From NCBI GenBank assembly GCA_001770205.1, contig MEQL01000051.1:1-64000 (forward strand): 64,000 bases of DNA, written 5' to 3'. Each line of letters opens with the position of its first letter. Positions within the stretch are counted from its first letter, which is position 1. Below the pieces are notes generated by a model that was not told where the DNA came from, did not search any database, and saw nothing but the letters and a program-made list of their open reading frames with translations. Positions 54,380 to 62,695 of the stretch are shown here, piece by piece. This DNA comes from Bdellovibrionales bacterium RIFOXYD12_FULL_39_22 (GTDB lineage Bacteria > Bdellovibrionota > Bacteriovoracia > Bacteriovoracales > Bacteriovoracaceae). Position numbers and translations under genes: made by a program.

Positions 54380-54493
54380 CAAGTGAACCCTTGCAATAAG
54401 TTTATATAACTATCTGCACTATATTAATTTTACACGAGAGGTATCGGTGGAAGAAAGATAAATAATTACAAAACGATAAAAATAATATCATAA

Positions 54494-54528
54494 TTTAGTA
54501 TAGGTATTTTTATACCTCTTTTACTAAA
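54494..54528. promoter_or_regulatory. Nested inverted repeat upstream of the chemotaxis operon
   Basis: An outer pair TTTAGTA / TACTAAA encloses an inner pair AGGTAT / ATACCT around a TTTT loop. It lies about 115 bases before the first operon gene and about 100 bases after the rubredoxin gene. No T run follows on the minus strand, so an operator or an imperfect terminator is possible. Confidence 0.4.
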
Positions 54529-54626
54529 TACCCGAGGATTGACGAGGGTTATTTTTATATTTTTTATTCCTACCAATAGGCAGTACCGGATCATTTGCTT
54601 CGGATTTACTTGAAATAGAGTTACAT

Positions 54627-54788
54627 CTAATTAACCGGAGAAAATTCGCTTTTACTAGCTCCACAGTCTGGACATTCCCAATCAGCAGGAACTTCTTCCC
54701 ACTCAGTACCGGCCGCAACATCATAATCAGGATCTCCCTTTTTTGGATTATAAATATACCCACAAACATTACAAACATATTTCTTCAT
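54627..54788 (-). CDS. Rubredoxin
   Basis: A 53-residue protein with the rubredoxin iron site: [18 protein letters not shown] near the N-terminus and [13 protein letters not shown] near the C-terminus, the four Cys binding a single Fe. Typical features [11 protein letters not shown] are present. It is an electron carrier in the cytoplasm, often for oxidative-stress reductases or hydroxylases. A strong AAGGAGG site lies 10 bases before the ATG. Another reading frame covers the same bases, but this one carries the complete family pattern. Confidence 0.95.
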   Translation of the reverse strand: MKKYVCNVCGYIYNPKKGDPDYDVAAGTEWEEVPADWECPDCGASKSEFSPVN

Positions 54789-54825
54789 ATACGCCAAACC
54801 TCCTTACCGTTAATCGTTTAACTTA

Positions 54826-56091
54826 CTATGATCTCTTTTTATAATCTTGGGAAGATTTTTTTAGTAAAATGCCTTTAAGATAGCTTCCCTCAGGAAAACC
54901 TTTTTTAGTCGGACAATCCTCCGCTAGGCCTATAAGACGTTCTACGAAAAAAACATTTGCTAATTTTTTTTGCTGCAAAATTTGCAAAATTTTATTTTCA
55001 AACTTCTTAGCAGAAACAGTGTGAGTATTTAAAAAGATCAACAAATGGCCATCGACAGATAGCAGTTTTTCCATCTTGGGTATCATTTTTTCATAATTGG
55101 ATAACGCCGAAGATATTTTTTGGCCATCTGAAGAAGCAGAAGGAGGATCACAAACTATCAGATCAAAACGCTCTTCTTTTTTCAGTAACTCTTCTAATCC
55201 TTTTTCCACTGAAACATTTAAGCCGTTGTGGATAAAGGAAGTAGGAAAATGGTTAGCGGCCATATTTTCTTCCAACCAACCTAGATATTTGCGTGAAATA
55301 TCCACCGAGGTAATAGAGGCCACACCACAAGACGCGGCCAGCAAAGAAAATGCACCAGTATAAGCGTAAAGATTTAAAACAGACGAAGACTTTTTAAATA
55401 ATGGAATAAGTTTTTTACGAATAGAGGCCATATCGGTGTAAAGGCCAAAATCATATCCTTCCCCCAAACGAATAAAATAGTTAACAGAAAACTCTTGCAA
55501 AGAAAATAGTGGTGGTAACGGTGTACTATTTATCTGCGAGGCCGGTTTTGTCAGCTGATGCAAAACAACTTTTTTATCATGACTTCGCCGCTGAACATAG
55601 AGATAAAATTTTTTGGAAGGGAAATGGCCGGCCAAGGAAGATAACAAAAAGGAACTAAGCAAATCTTCAAACTTATACCAAAAATCAGTATAATACTGAA
55701 AAAGTAAAACCGACCCCAATTGTTGAACAAAAAGTCCGGGTAACTCATCTCCTTCTCCAAAAATTAAAAAGTAATTCTCTCTTTCTTGTGCCGCTATTAA
55801 TTCAAGGCGCCTAACTAGTGCGGACTCAATTCGAAAGGATAGCTCCTGTGCAAAATTAAAAACCAATTTCTCGTTGGATGGTAAGAATCGCCATAAACGT
55901 GCTTTTATCTGTTTATGAGAAGGAGAATTTAGTAAGAGTGCTAGTGGGCGGCCCTCTTCATCTGTGCCTTGCAAAAAATCAACGCTGACGGGAAATTTTT
56001 TGGTAAAAGAATCTTCCGTAATCCAAAAATGGCCTTGTCTTAGCGCCTTGATGGCCAGAGGATGTAATTTAACCTGAGGAATGCTACTCAC
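54826..56091 (-). CDS. RlmI-like class I rRNA methyltransferase
   Basis: The 421-residue protein has an N-terminal PUA-like RNA-binding part and a C-terminal S-adenosylmethionine fold. Motifs are VLNLYAYTGAFSLLAASCG, SVDISRKYLGWLEENM and FDLIVCDPPSAS, all as in RlmI/RlmK-type enzymes that methylate cytosine of 23S rRNA. The start is GTG, 8 bases after the stop of the receiver-PilZ gene, with a short GAGAG site. A specific target base is not certain. Confidence 0.85.
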   Translation of the reverse strand: MSSIPQVKLHPLAIKALRQGHFWITEDSFTKKFPVSVDFLQGTDEEGRPLALLLNSPSHKQIKARLWRFLPSNEKLVFNFAQELSFRIESALVRRLELIAAQERENYFLIFGEGDELPGLFVQQLGSVLLFQYYTDFWYKFEDLLSSFLLSSLAGHFPSKKFYLYVQRRSHDKKVVLHQLTKPASQINSTPLPPLFSLQEFSVNYFIRLGEGYDFGLYTDMASIRKKLIPLFKKSSSVLNLYAYTGAFSLLAASCGVASITSVDISRKYLGWLEENMAANHFPTSFIHNGLNVSVEKGLEELLKKEERFDLIVCDPPSASSDGQKISSALSNYEKMIPKMEKLLSVDGHLLIFLNTHTVSAKKFENKILQILQQKKLANVFFVERLIGLAEDCPTKKGFPEGSYLKGILLKKSSQDYKKRS

Positions 56092-56098
56092 AAACTCT

Positions 56099-56842
56099 CT
56101 ATTTTTTCGGAATAAAGGCGGTTATTTTTTTCTTCACCACAAAAGCATGAATAAATTTTCGCTCATTTTCACTTAGCGATAAGAATTTAATCCCGATTCC
56201 AGCAGGAGCATCAACAGTATCCTTTTTGCGCACCCAGGCAACTTCGCCAACTCCTTTCAAATGAGATATTTCTTCTCCTGTAAAGGAAATCTCAAACTCT
56301 ACTTTATGCCCAATTTCCACTGCTGCCGTGGTTCTAACAAAAATACCGCCCTGTCCAATATTAAGCACACTAAATGATCTCGCTTCTTCTAGTGAATCCA
56401 GCGACAGTTTTATATCCATTTCAACATCTAATCGATCATACTCTCTGGTATAAGTTGGTAACTTAGAAAGGCCCTCATTAATGGCCTTTTCAAAACTTTC
56501 AAAAGAAAATGGTTTTTTAATAAAAGAACATACCCCGCGTGCATACAAATCATCTAAATCCACATCATAGCCTGACATAAAAACTACAATTGGCTTAAGA
56601 GGATAAAACATCTTAACTCGATCTAAAAGTTCTGGCCCATTAAACTCTCCAGGCATTTCCACATCACTTATAATTAGATCAATATCATTTCCTTTTTCTG
56701 CAATGATCTTAAGTGCCTCCTCTCCATTTCTTGCATGCAAAGTGCTATGGCCTTCGTGCAATAATATTTCGGCCACTAATTCACGAACTCCATCATCATC
56801 ATCAACAATCAAAACAACTTTTTTTTGCACATTCCCATTCAT
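56099..56842 (-). CDS. Response regulator with receiver and PilZ domain
   Basis: The 247-residue protein has a receiver (acidic run DDDDG, phospho-site in LIISDVEMPG, Lys in FIKKPFSF) followed by a PilZ-type domain (about 130-240) with SVLNIGQGGIFVRT. In classical PilZ the RxxxR motif binds cyclic di-GMP. Here the equivalent region YDRLDVEMDIK has only one Arg, so binding may be weak or lost. This PilZ variety is common in myxobacteria and relatives. It could link phosphorylation to motility output. A GGGAG site precedes the ATG. Confidence 0.85.
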   Translation of the reverse strand: MNGNVQKKVVLIVDDDDGVRELVAEILLHEGHSTLHARNGEEALKIIAEKGNDIDLIISDVEMPGEFNGPELLDRVKMFYPLKPIVVFMSGYDVDLDDLYARGVCSFIKKPFSFESFEKAINEGLSKLPTYTREYDRLDVEMDIKLSLDSLEEARSFSVLNIGQGGIFVRTTAAVEIGHKVEFEISFTGEEISHLKGVGEVAWVRKKDTVDAPAGIGIKFLSLSENERKFIHAFVVKKKITAFIPKK

Positions 56843-56878
56843 GATTATCTCCCGAAATAAAAACGCATAAATAAAATA

Positions 56879-58798
56879 CTATGGCCTGGGCCAGATTCGA
56901 TCAGAACGAATCAGAAAATCATTTAAAAAAATCTTATTAATGCTATCTCGCCACCCGGCAATCATTTCATGATTTTCTGCTTGCGTGGAAAACTCCTGCC
57001 AAATATCATGTTCTTCCATTGGATCATTCTCTAGATGGTAGAGTAACTCCTGTCCACTTTTTTGTCGATAAAGATATTTATAGGGTGGGGTTATTACCCC
57101 CAAATATCTTCCGCCATAAGGCTGAACGACAAAGAGCGGCCCCTTTTTAGGATAAAACAAAGAGTCTCCCAAAAAATGATTTGGTACTGATAATCCTAAA
57201 ATTTCTAAAATAGTTGGCGCGATATCTAATTGGGAATGATACTCTTCAATCTGCTCTGGCACAAAGGCCGGGTTATTTTCCCATAACATCAGAAAGGGAG
57301 TCCGAAAGGTGGAATTATAATATCCGATATGCGTAGAATAACTTCCCTGCTCGCCAGCTGGATGTCCATGATCCCCAGTTACTATCACCAAAGAGTTTTT
57401 AAGGTAATCTCTTTTTTCCAGTTCCGTAAAAAAAGTTTTTAAATATTCATCAGTAACTCGAATAGAATTGGCCATAAATTCATGAGGAGAACTTTGTTTT
57501 TTGTAGATATATCGCTCATTTTCTGGAACTTCATTAAATGGCCCATGATTAGAGATGGTGGTAAGGGCCGCGAAAATTTTAAGTTCTTTTTTGCTTTGCT
57601 TTTCCTTATCTAAATATTGGAAAAATTTTTTATAAAAAAGAGAATCTGGAATCCCCCACCCCCAACGACTACTCTTGCGCTCACTTTTTTTCACAAAAGT
57701 ATTATCCATTGCATGAACATGCCTAAATCCAATATTAGAAACAAATTGCCCTGTATTATCAAAATTTATATTTTCAAATGCTTTAAAAAACATCGTCTCA
57801 TATCCGGCCTTATTTAAAATTTCAGGCAGACAATTTAAAGAGAGATTAGGAAAATTTGTAAATACCTTTCCGCGGGTGAGGGGAAGAATTGAACATAAAA
57901 TGGCCAACTGCCCCTTAGAAGTCTGCATCGAAGGCCCATAGAAATTTTTAAAATAAACACTTTTTTTAATTTTGCTATTATAAAAAGGAGTATACTCCAA
58001 TCCCGCCAAATTTTTATTTTGTACAAAATTAGCATTAAAAGATTCCACCATAATAATAAATATGTGCGGAGCTGCAATTTGTGGATAGCGAGGTCCTGTT
58101 ATTTTTTTTCCATCTGCAACTATTTCTTCTTTTTGGTAGGGATATGCCTCTTTGGCCAACAGCTCTACTTGCTGAGCGGATGGAGGAAAATAGTACGCTT
58201 GCACCGACTTAACAAAAAGGCCTATTTCGTCATAAGCGTATGCTGGAACAATTATCATCAAAAAATAGATGAATATTGATGTACTTAGCACTTTTAGCGA
58301 AACAGACCAACTCTCGCTACGATATTGAGAAAATTTCTTATATTTTACCTGCAGAAAAACAAAAACCAGTAGGGCAAAAAAAGTGATAACTAAATCTTTT
58401 GTTTTAAAAATGGCCAAAATCACAGAAAAACTCTCTGCCTGTGTCAAAAGGCCAAAATTATCTGCCGCTACCGAATAATCAAAATTCCAGGCCGTGCGCA
58501 AGTGATAATGGCCGGCAAAAATATAGTAAAAAAGAAAAAAAATATTAAGCCCGGCCTGCAGTAGAGGCAATTTGACGGTAAGCTGCTCAAATAGACGAAT
58601 AAAGCAAAAAAGCGCGGGATAAGCGGCCAACAATAAAAAAATTGAGGCCAAAGAAAAATCAATAGACCCAATCTCTCCTTTTAATTGCAAGCGCAGTAAA
58701 AAAAATGTGTATAAAATCCAGGCCAGCTTGATCGAAAAAGTAATTGGCCATGAAAAAAAAGATCTACTAAAGCTCTTAATCTCCACGTTAATACCCAC
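56879..58798 (-). CDS. LTA-synthase-like membrane sulfatase-fold phosphotransferase
   Basis: The about 639-residue protein has around five N-terminal membrane helices and an extracytoplasmic sulfatase-fold domain with FIIMVESFNANF, a probable catalytic Thr in GPSMQTSKGQLAILCS, and metal-binding VIVTGDHGHPAGEQG. Relatives transfer glycerol phosphate in lipoteichoic acid synthesis or modify periplasmic glucans and LPS in Gram-negatives. The product here is not known. The GTG at 58798 is preferred since AAGGA lies 8 bases before it. An ATG at 58807 is too close to that site. It overlaps deoC by 11 bases. Confidence 0.8.
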   Translation of the reverse strand: MGINVEIKSFSRSFFSWPITFSIKLAWILYTFFLLRLQLKGEIGSIDFSLASIFLLLAAYPALFCFIRLFEQLTVKLPLLQAGLNIFFLFYYIFAGHYHLRTAWNFDYSVAADNFGLLTQAESFSVILAIFKTKDLVITFFALLVFVFLQVKYKKFSQYRSESWSVSLKVLSTSIFIYFLMIIVPAYAYDEIGLFVKSVQAYYFPPSAQQVELLAKEAYPYQKEEIVADGKKITGPRYPQIAAPHIFIIMVESFNANFVQNKNLAGLEYTPFYNSKIKKSVYFKNFYGPSMQTSKGQLAILCSILPLTRGKVFTNFPNLSLNCLPEILNKAGYETMFFKAFENINFDNTGQFVSNIGFRHVHAMDNTFVKKSERKSSRWGWGIPDSLFYKKFFQYLDKEKQSKKELKIFAALTTISNHGPFNEVPENERYIYKKQSSPHEFMANSIRVTDEYLKTFFTELEKRDYLKNSLVIVTGDHGHPAGEQGSYSTHIGYYNSTFRTPFLMLWENNPAFVPEQIEEYHSQLDIAPTILEILGLSVPNHFLGDSLFYPKKGPLFVVQPYGGRYLGVITPPYKYLYRQKSGQELLYHLENDPMEEHDIWQEFSTQAENHEMIAGWRDSINKIFLNDFLIRSDRIWPRP

Positions 58799-59486
58799 GG
58801 CCACCATCCTTAGAAGAAGAAACGTCTGCAGAGACAATGGCCACGCTGGCCGAGGCACCAATACGATTTGCTCCGGCCGCAATCATCGCCTCTGCCTCCT
58901 GACGTGTGCGAACTCCACCTGACGCCTTCACTCCCATTTTCTCTCCCACCACACGTCTCATTAGGGCAACATCATGAGTAGTAGCTCCCCCTTTACCAAA
59001 CCCGGTAGAAGTTTTCACAAAGGCGGCGCCCGCGGCCTTAGATAAAGCGCAAGCAATAATTTTTTCATCATCAGAAATATTGGACGCTTCAATAATTACT
59101 TTTGTTAGTGCCGGGGCGGCAGCAACAACTACCGCTTCAATATCTTCCAAAACACTTCTGTAATCGCGGGCCCTAAGTTGATCAAGATTAATAACCATAT
59201 CAATCTCTAACGCGCCCGCCTCTTTGGCCATTTTGGCCTCTTTTACTTTTTCCTCCGTAGCAACAATCCCAGTAGGAAATCCTACCACTGCAATAGGTAA
59301 AACTCCGCTCCCCTTAAGTTTTTTTGCCACAAGAGGAATGTTTTTGGAATAAACACAGACCGTCGCAAACTTATACTCAATGGCCTCCTCACAAACGGCC
59401 AAAATCTCCTCTTCGCTAGCGGTAGGCCTTAAAATGGTATGATCAATCATGCTGGCCAATTTTTGATTAAATAGCACTTTAGACAT
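58788..59486 (-). CDS. deoC: Deoxyribose-phosphate aldolase
   Basis: The 232-residue TIM-barrel enzyme cleaves 2-deoxyribose-5-phosphate to glyceraldehyde phosphate and acetaldehyde in deoxynucleoside breakdown. The Schiff-base Lys is in AAFVKTSTGFGKGGAT. Other signatures are MIDHTILRPTASEEEI, EIDMVINLDQLR and VKASGGVRTRQEA. AAGGA precedes the ATG. It fits a lifestyle that salvages DNA, and complements guaB and the purine-type hydroxylase cluster. Confidence 0.96.
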   Translation of the reverse strand: MSKVLFNQKLASMIDHTILRPTASEEEILAVCEEAIEYKFATVCVYSKNIPLVAKKLKGSGVLPIAVVGFPTGIVATEEKVKEAKMAKEAGALEIDMVINLDQLRARDYRSVLEDIEAVVVAAAPALTKVIIEASNISDDEKIIACALSKAAGAAFVKTSTGFGKGGATTHDVALMRRVVGEKMGVKASGGVRTRQEAEAMIAAGANRIGASASVAIVSADVSSSKDGGRGY

Positions 59487-59602
59487 AGAAAATATCCTTG
59501 ATAAAAATGTTATATAAAATTTTACTCTTCACCTCTAAGAGTACCTTGCCGGCCATCTATTGCCAATCACGTTTTTTGTAGATATTTATACTCTTCTTCA
59601 CT

Positions 59603-60190
59603 ATGAATTTTGAACAAATAAAATTATTTCTATACCAACAAGAAAAACTTCCACTTCCTGGCGTGCGCAGAGAGTTACTGATTGAAAAAATGGGCCAACT
59701 GGCACAACAAGGATTTGATTGTCAGAAGTGCTCTGGAAGTTGTTGTTCCTTTGAAAATAACTCCATGCAAATTGACCTATTGCAGGCCATCGACATTATT
59801 GATGATCTCAAACAAAAAAATCTTTTAACCAAAACACTTCTTGATAAAATAAATAATTCCATTGTGCAATACCGCTTAGACTACAATATCTCGACCAAGG
59901 CAAATTCACTGTTGAGAAAACGCTATACCTGCCCTTTTTACACTCATAACATTTGTGGATGTCTCCTTGGCCTTGAATATAAACCATATGGCTGTCTGGC
60001 CTTTAATCCAAATTCGGCCAATCAATGTCATTCTGATTATCAAACACAGTGCATACGCGACAATCTATTTGCTTCCGCCGAGGCCTTTGCCAACCAAAAA
60101 TTAGAAACTATTTTAAAATTCCATTTTCCCAAAAAAACAATTCCCGAAGTCGTTTGGTTTGTACTTACAAAACTTAACGGACTATGTTAA
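59603..60190 (+). CDS. YkgJ-family CxxC metal-binding protein
   Basis: The 195-residue protein has a Cys cluster typical of the YkgJ/UPF0153 family: FDCQKCSGSCCSF early and YTCPFY, NICGCLLG and YGCLAFNP later. The family is thought to bind zinc or an iron-sulfur cluster. Its reaction is unknown. The next gene, truD, starts 9 bases after its stop, so the two are co-transcribed. No clear ribosome site was seen. Confidence 0.82.
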   Translation: MNFEQIKLFLYQQEKLPLPGVRRELLIEKMGQLAQQGFDCQKCSGSCCSFENNSMQIDLLQAIDIIDDLKQKNLLTKTLLDKINNSIVQYRLDYNISTKANSLLRKRYTCPFYTHNICGCLLGLEYKPYGCLAFNPNSANQCHSDYQTQCIRDNLFASAEAFANQKLETILKFHFPKKTIPEVVWFVLTKLNGLC

Positions 60191-60199
60191 ATCAACACA

Positions 60200-61264
60200 A
60201 TGTGTAAGCAACTGCAAACTTCTTCTTTTTCTCTACCTTATGTTACCTCCTCCCATTTGAAGCTCTCTGCTACTTTTAATAAATCAGCTTCCTCTTTCAT
60301 TGTAGAAGAACTGCCACTTTATTCTTTTTGGGGATCAGGCCAACATTTAATTTGTAAAGTGATTAAACAAGGAAAAAATACTCAAGAAGTTGTTCAGCTT
60401 ATTGGCCAGCATTTCAAATTACACTCAAAAGATATCGGCGTGGCCGGACAAAAGGATAAAGAAGGATTAACGTCTCAATATATTTCCCTCTCGGTCGGGG
60501 CAAAATTCCCCTTGGAAACGGCAAAAAAAATCGCGGCGGCCATATCTTCTGGCCCTTCTCTTCTAGTTACTCCTATCGGTTTCCATAATAATAAAATTCG
60601 CACCGGCCATTTAGCAGGAAATAAATTTATAATATCTTTAGAAAATGTAGCGGAAGACGATCTCTCTATAGCTCAACAGCTAATTGCCGAAATTGCTCAA
60701 AATGGCGTACCTAATTTTTATGGAAAGCAACGCTTTGGAGTTGAGCATAAAAATATCAAAAGAGGATTACAATTTTTATCTGGAGAAAGAAAAAATAATG
60801 GCCATTGGCAAAATAAATTTATCTCCAGTGCCTATCAATCATATCTGTTCAATCGATGGCTGGCAGCGCGAATTTCTGATGGACTATACAATAAAATAAT
60901 TCCCGGTGATATTTTTTTTAATATTGGCAAGAGCAGACCACTTACAACAGAAATTATATCCGATGCTCACAGAGAATTTGCCGAACATAAAATTGTCTAC
61001 ACTGGCCCCATCTATGGGCCACAAATGCTATCTCCAAAAGACGAAGCACTGGCCCGAGAAGAATCCATTTTGCTAGAAGAACAAATTGATAAATCACTCT
61101 TTAACACCAAAGAAACTCCAGGTGCTAGACGCGAGGCCTTGCTCTATCCAGCTATTAACGTTACTAATTATGATAAAGGCCACCAAAAATTACAATTATG
61201 CTTTACGCTACCACCAGGTGCCTATGCGACCATTGTCTTACGAGAGTTTTTAAAAAATGACTAG
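60200..61264 (+). CDS. truD: tRNA pseudouridine-13 synthase
   Basis: The 354-residue enzyme modifies U13 of tRNA-Glu. It has the TruD motif GVAGQKDKEGLTSQY with catalytic Asp86, VPNFYGKQRFGVEHKNIKRG and SAYQSYLFNRWLAARI. The size is typical (about 350). It converges on the HD-GYP paralogue with a 4-base overlap of stop codons. Confidence 0.94.
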   Translation: MCKQLQTSSFSLPYVTSSHLKLSATFNKSASSFIVEELPLYSFWGSGQHLICKVIKQGKNTQEVVQLIGQHFKLHSKDIGVAGQKDKEGLTSQYISLSVGAKFPLETAKKIAAAISSGPSLLVTPIGFHNNKIRTGHLAGNKFIISLENVAEDDLSIAQQLIAEIAQNGVPNFYGKQRFGVEHKNIKRGLQFLSGERKNNGHWQNKFISSAYQSYLFNRWLAARISDGLYNKIIPGDIFFNIGKSRPLTTEIISDAHREFAEHKIVYTGPIYGPQMLSPKDEALAREESILLEEQIDKSLFNTKETPGARREALLYPAINVTNYDKGHQKLQLCFTLPPGAYATIVLREFLKND

Positions 61265-62598
61265 GGATATGGTACTCGTTCTAGCATTGAGAGCATCTTG
61301 CGAAATTTTTCTTTGGTATACTTAGAACGCAATTTGATCATCGTCTGCAGGAGGTCAAACTTTCCTTCCGGTGCATTTAAAATTTCATGGACATAATCTT
61401 CGGCAATCATAAACATGGCCACTAGCGGAGATAGATTGGCCTGAAGATTGGAAGTAAATCCTATCCCGTTTAACTCACCATGATGTTGCCTGATTAATTG
61501 ATCGACTCCTAACGGCGCTCGCGGATATTTGGCGACTAGTTCTGCCGCGTCAAAAGCATGTCGACCAACTTTTAATTTATCATTATCCGAAATCGTACTA
61601 CTATCCAATTCGGCCTGAGAATTGATGCAAACTAGTTCATCACGATCTAAAGTTATATCATGGAAAAAGGCCAAAAAACCTAACTTGTCAGCTTGCTCGG
61701 AAGATCCCCACTCCACCTGTTTGTTTAAAAGATTAGTTATATAGGTAATCAGCAAACTATGTTTAAAGGCAAAAGATGATTGATTCTTCAAAAGACGAGC
61801 AAGCAACAATTTGAGTGTGGGGGAATCATTAATGCAAGTAACAATCGATTGAATGGTTACATCACAAAGCTGCACCACTTCTAGTGTTAATCCATCATTG
61901 TTAATTTTAAAAGAGGCCAGCTCCATTCCCACTTCTGTGGCCGATAAACGATCATCCTTATCTAAGTTTTTATCCGTTAAGCGCTCAAAAAGGCCCGAAG
62001 TTACTGCCGCCGTCACTTTCAAGCGATCGGCCTTATCGACATAAAAATCCATTGTTCCTTTCTCGATAAAATCATTAATCAAGGTCTCCTCAAATTCCAG
62101 GCCAGCAAAGAGCACTTTGGTATAGATAAAATTTCCCGCCGACTCTTTATGTCTTATGTAAACATCACAAGGCGCAGTATGAATATTTTTAAAATAAGAG
62201 GTGGGCATCGGAAAATAGTGCGGCACCATCTGCGTGGCCATATCTAGCGCCGTCACTCCAAGGGTCTTTGCCGCTAATTGCACCACATCACGCATTTCAG
62301 CATTTTCTTCCAAAAAATCTACATGCAAATCATTAATTCCTTCTTCTTTTCCTAAGACAATCATAGGAATAGTGCGCGAACTACCTTTTAAATCGGTGTA
62401 AAGTTGAAACGCCACATCTTTAGTGGCCACTTTAGCATAAGTAATGATCAGGGCAATTTTATCAATTACTTTTAAAACTTCCTGGGCCTTATCCAGACTA
62501 TTTTTTTTTATAACCCCCGCACCGGAATACATCTCCAAATTTAAAGAAAACATATCCTGCCTTTTTGCATTGTCATCCACGAGTAAAATAAGATTCAT
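61261..62598 (-). CDS. Receiver-like plus degenerate HD-GYP protein
   Basis: The 445-residue protein begins with a receiver-like domain (LILLVDDNAKRQDMF) whose phospho-Asp position is not conserved (IALIITYAKV). The middle domain has APCDVYIRHKESAGN and FYVDKAD, matching the paralogue at 53042-54379. The C-terminal domain keeps FFHDITLD but has HHGELNGIGF where active HD-GYP enzymes show HHE, DG and GYP. It is therefore probably a cyclic di-GMP sensor without activity. The ATG at 62598 has AAGG 8 bases before it. Confidence 0.8.
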   Translation of the reverse strand: MNLILLVDDNAKRQDMFSLNLEMYSGAGVIKKNSLDKAQEVLKVIDKIALIITYAKVATKDVAFQLYTDLKGSSRTIPMIVLGKEEGINDLHVDFLEENAEMRDVVQLAAKTLGVTALDMATQMVPHYFPMPTSYFKNIHTAPCDVYIRHKESAGNFIYTKVLFAGLEFEETLINDFIEKGTMDFYVDKADRLKVTAAVTSGLFERLTDKNLDKDDRLSATEVGMELASFKINNDGLTLEVVQLCDVTIQSIVTCINDSPTLKLLLARLLKNQSSFAFKHSLLITYITNLLNKQVEWGSSEQADKLGFLAFFHDITLDRDELVCINSQAELDSSTISDNDKLKVGRHAFDAAELVAKYPRAPLGVDQLIRQHHGELNGIGFTSNLQANLSPLVAMFMIAEDYVHEILNAPEGKFDLLQTMIKLRSKYTKEKFRKMLSMLERVPYP

Positions 62599-62695
62599 CG
62601 CTAAAACCTTCCTTATCCAAAAACCGGCAACATCCAATAACTTATTATCGGCCGAGCATAAATTTAAATCAAGTAAGAAAAATTAAAGAATTTAA

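Noticed and set aside
54380-54493. A flagellar sigma-28 promoter before the chemotaxis operon
   Set aside because: A TAAA-like box and a GCAGATAG-like box occur, but their spacing does not fit the consensus.
54524-54778. An 84-codon minus-strand frame overlapping the rubredoxin gene
   Set aside because: The other frame at 54627-54788 has the complete rubredoxin Cys pattern and a strong ribosome site. This one has no recognisable protein features.
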